44,331 nt of DNA from JAQAZP01 sp965531145 (lineage in GTDB: Bacteria > Acidobacteriota > JAQAZP01): contig CBESOE010000023.1 in assembly GCA_965531145.1 (NCBI GenBank), positions 1 through 44,331 of the forward strand, in the 5' to 3' direction. Of the stretch, positions 42,466-44,331 are shown piece by piece; position 1 is the first letter of the stretch, and every line of letters begins with the position of its first letter. A model generated the notes under the pieces. That model did no database searches, had not been told where the DNA came from, and saw only the letters and a list, made by a program, of their open reading frames with translations. The position numbers were made by a program, and so were the translations under genes.

Positions 42466-44331
42466 TCAGTCCCTCCGCCCGCTGCTGCGGCTGCTTCGCG
42501 AACGGCGCCAGCCGGCGATGGAAAGGAATGCCGCGCCCAGGGCCGCTGCCGCGGAGAGCGGGTCAAAGGCACCGCCGCCGTGGGAGGGCGAGCTGCGTTT
42601 GAACATCGGTGATTTGGTGTCCACCCGCTGTGACCGGGTCTGGCCGGCACGCTGGGCCCGGGCCGCGCGTTCGCGCTCGATCCGCCGGCGGTTGTGCCGC
42701 TCGATGCCCAGTTGCTCGAAGGTCTCGTCGGTGAGAACCACCATGGAGGTCTGATCGGTGACCAGCTGGTAGGCCAGACCCAGGGTGCGGATGGCCGAGT
42801 CGGCTTCCTTGCCGTCGATGAGGCCGGCGTTGATCATGTCTTCCAGGTGTTCAATGCGGTTGAGGGCGTAGAGCCGCTCCACTTCGGGGCAGCTTTCGTC
42901 GATATCGGGGAAGCTGAAACTGGTGCGGTAGGTCTTCTCGCCACTGGTCATCCGACCCTTGAAGGTCACTTCGGCCTCGCCCCCCTGGTCGTAGCGGCCG
43001 AAGATCACCAGTTGCTGGCCACGGTAGACCTTGCCCAGCATCTCGTCCGAGGCGTCAAAGACCTTCACGCCGGAGATCTTCAGCGAAGCGTCGTGCAGAC
43101 ACTCGTAGGTGACCTTGCTCCGGGCCAGCATGATCTGCCCCACCATGTCGTCGGCGTTGGAGACCCCGGCATAGAACCCGCCGCTGGCGTTGCAGATGGT
43201 CCGCATCAGGGGCCAGTTGCCGCTGTTGCCCAGCAGGAAACCGAAGACCCGGATGTCATACTGCTTCATCAGCTCGTGAAACTTTTTAGGGTCCACCACC
43301 CCCTGGTTGGTCACCCCGTCGGTGACCAGGATCAGACTGGTGGCCCGGTTTTCCTCCAGGTCGCCGAGAGCCTTTTTCAAGCCTTTGTATATGTTGGTGC
43401 CGCCCTCGGTCTGCAGCGCTTCCACCTTCCGGGCATAGTGGAGCACGTTCTGTTCGGTGGCGTTGACCCAGCCGGCGGTGAGGTCCTTTGCGCCGCTGCT
43501 GAAGGTGACCACGCGGAAGCGGTCCTCGCCACTGAGTTTGCCCAGGGACTGACTGATCGCGTTGGCCAGGGTGCCGATCTTGGCGTTCATGCTGCCCGAG
43601 ATGTCGAGGACGAAGAGGTAGTCGGCGCCGCCGGTGATCGGCTGCAGGTCCATGCCCGGGGTGACCACCATCATGAAGGTGCCCGGACCGTCGTGGGAGG
43701 CCCGGTAGGGGACCAGTTCCACCCGGCCGGGCAGATCGGGCACCAGGCGGTAGTAGAGCACGAAGTCGCGGTCCAGGGTGGCCCCCTGCTCCTCGAGGGT
43801 GACCAGGTAGTGCCCCTCAGTTTTCTTTTCCACCACCGCGGCGTTGTTGAATCCGGGAACTCTTACTGAGTCGAGGGGTGCTGCCGATTTAACCTCGGCA
43901 GTGATGCTGAACAGTTCCTCCACCACTTCGTTGCGGCTCCAGAAGGCTTCGGCCACCTCGTCGGTGCCGCCCTCCTCCAGCGGGTAGAGGTAACGGCCCA
44001 CACCCATTTCGATCTCCAGCGGCTGGTAGTAGAGGAAGCGGATCACCGTCTCCTGCCCGGCACGAACCGGATAGACCGAAAACTCGAAACTGTAAAATTC
44101 GTTCTTCTCGGCCAGGCCGGCGTTGTTGCCGCTCTGTTTCTCGTTTTCATATGCGTCCCGCGCCTCCTTCTTTGGCAGCACCTCGCCGTTGATTTCTGTA
44201 TCCCCCGAGGTGATGGTCACTTCGGAGAGGCTGGCGCTTTTGGGCAGGGGGAAGGAGTAGAGGGCCTCGATATCCATGGCGTTGGGGTTGAAAAAGGTCT
44301 GCACCACCTCGGTCATGGCAAAGCCGTTGTT
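42466..44331 (-). CDS. VIT-VWA domain surface protein with GlyGly-CTERM-like tail (5' end outside window)
   Basis: At least 621 residues are present; the frame runs off the right edge (NNGFA before the first internal Met), so the signal peptide is missing. The visible N-terminus is a VIT domain (TEVVQTFFNPNAMDIEALYSFPLP). A VWA domain follows with a MIDAS motif DISGSMNAK and LVTDGVTN. A C-terminal region includes NRIEHLEDMINAGLIDG and TSMVVLTDETFEQLGIERHNRRR, as in VIT-VWA proteins. The tail reads HGGGAFDPLSAAAALGAAFL followed by SIAGWRRSRSSRSSGRRD: Gly-rich, then hydrophobic, then basic, as expected of a GlyGly-CTERM signal. It probably is processed by the rhombosortase downstream and released or anchored at the cell surface. 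Confidence 0.9.
   Translation of the reverse strand, partial: NNGFAMTEVVQTFFNPNAMDIEALYSFPLPKSASLSEVTITSGDTEINGEVLPKKEARDAYENEKQSGNNAGLAEKNEFYSFEFSVYPVRAGQETVIRFLYYQPLEIEMGVGRYLYPLEEGGTDEVAEAFWSRNEVVEELFSITAEVKSAAPLDSVRVPGFNNAAVVEKKTEGHYLVTLEEQGATLDRDFVLYYRLVPDLPGRVELVPYRASHDGPGTFMMVVTPGMDLQPITGGADYLFVLDISGSMNAKIGTLANAISQSLGKLSGEDRFRVVTFSSGAKDLTAGWVNATEQNVLHYARKVEALQTEGGTNIYKGLKKALGDLEENRATSLILVTDGVTNQGVVDPKKFHELMKQYDIRVFGFLLGNSGNWPLMRTICNASGGFYAGVSNADDMVGQIMLARSKVTYECLHDASLKISGVKVFDASDEMLGKVYRGQQLVIFGRYDQGGEAEVTFKGRMTSGEKTYRTSFSFPDIDESCPEVERLYALNRIEHLEDMINAGLIDGKEADSAIRTLGLAYQLVTDQTSMVVLTDETFEQLGIERHNRRRIERERAARAQRAGQTRSQRVDTKSPMFKRSSPSHGGGAFDPLSAAAALGAAFLSIAGWRRSRSSRSSGRRD

Overview
The window is about 44 kb of GC-rich chromosomal DNA from a Gram-negative (diderm) bacterium. 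It has densely packed single-copy housekeeping genes and no phage, plasmid, CRISPR, rRNA or tRNA that I could see. A NapH/NapG-type polyferredoxin, a V4R-type hybrid sensor kinase, a rhodanese/MauE membrane pair, rhombosortase and many dispersed palindromes fit a Desulfobacterota/Desulfuromonadota-like or FCB-like lineage. The sequence alone does not settle the phylum.

Layout. 1-2.2 kb: the first codons of peptide deformylase, a 231-nt element bounded by 30-bp inverted repeats, and a membrane polyferredoxin. 2.3-5.6 kb: thiC and uvrC from a clear sigma70-type promoter. 5.7-9.1 kb: a tiny orphan protein in a low-GC patch, the proline-catabolism dehydrogenase pruA with its terminator, and a DMT-family exporter. 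9.2-13.3 kb: a secreted repeat protein, a CCA-adding-type nucleotidyltransferase and an overlapping alpha/beta hydrolase. 13.4-17.5 kb: a flotillin followed by an unusual aminotransferase/HprK-like fusion, closed by a strong terminator. 17.6-21.2 kb: a V4R/multi-PAS hybrid histidine kinase. 21.3-25.5 kb (minus strand): a membrane protein with a kinase-like domain lacking the catalytic Asp, and a divergent PEP carboxykinase. 25.6-27.5 kb: a small CxxC protein and a nucleoside transporter. 27.5-29.2 kb (minus): a DUF374 acyltransferase and an orphan DNA methyltransferase. 29.3-32.8 kb: a PHP/DUF3604-like phosphoesterase and a membrane acyltransferase. 32.8-36 kb: an ABC-class ATPase divergent from a rhodanese-MauE pair. 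36-38.4 kb: rseP divergent from an IscR-like Rrf2 regulator, then an acyl-CoA thioesterase. 38.4-42 kb: DUF1015, folE and a polysaccharide flippase. 41.8-44.3 kb: a rhombosortase directly behind a VIT-VWA protein carrying what looks like its sorting tail.

The most striking points are these. (1) The aspartate aminotransferase is fused to a complete PEPCK/HprK-like domain whose P-loop is destroyed. (2) The rhombosortase and a probable dedicated GlyGly-CTERM substrate sit 2 nt apart. (3) Several families of palindromic repeats occur, including two symmetric ~120-nt hairpins, a perfect 29-bp hairpin, and a repeat inserted in frame inside one protein gene while a related half-copy forms the C-terminus of another. 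(4) An IscR type-1-like operator lies exactly between the -35 and -10 of the Rrf2 gene. All functional statements come from reading motifs; no database search was run.
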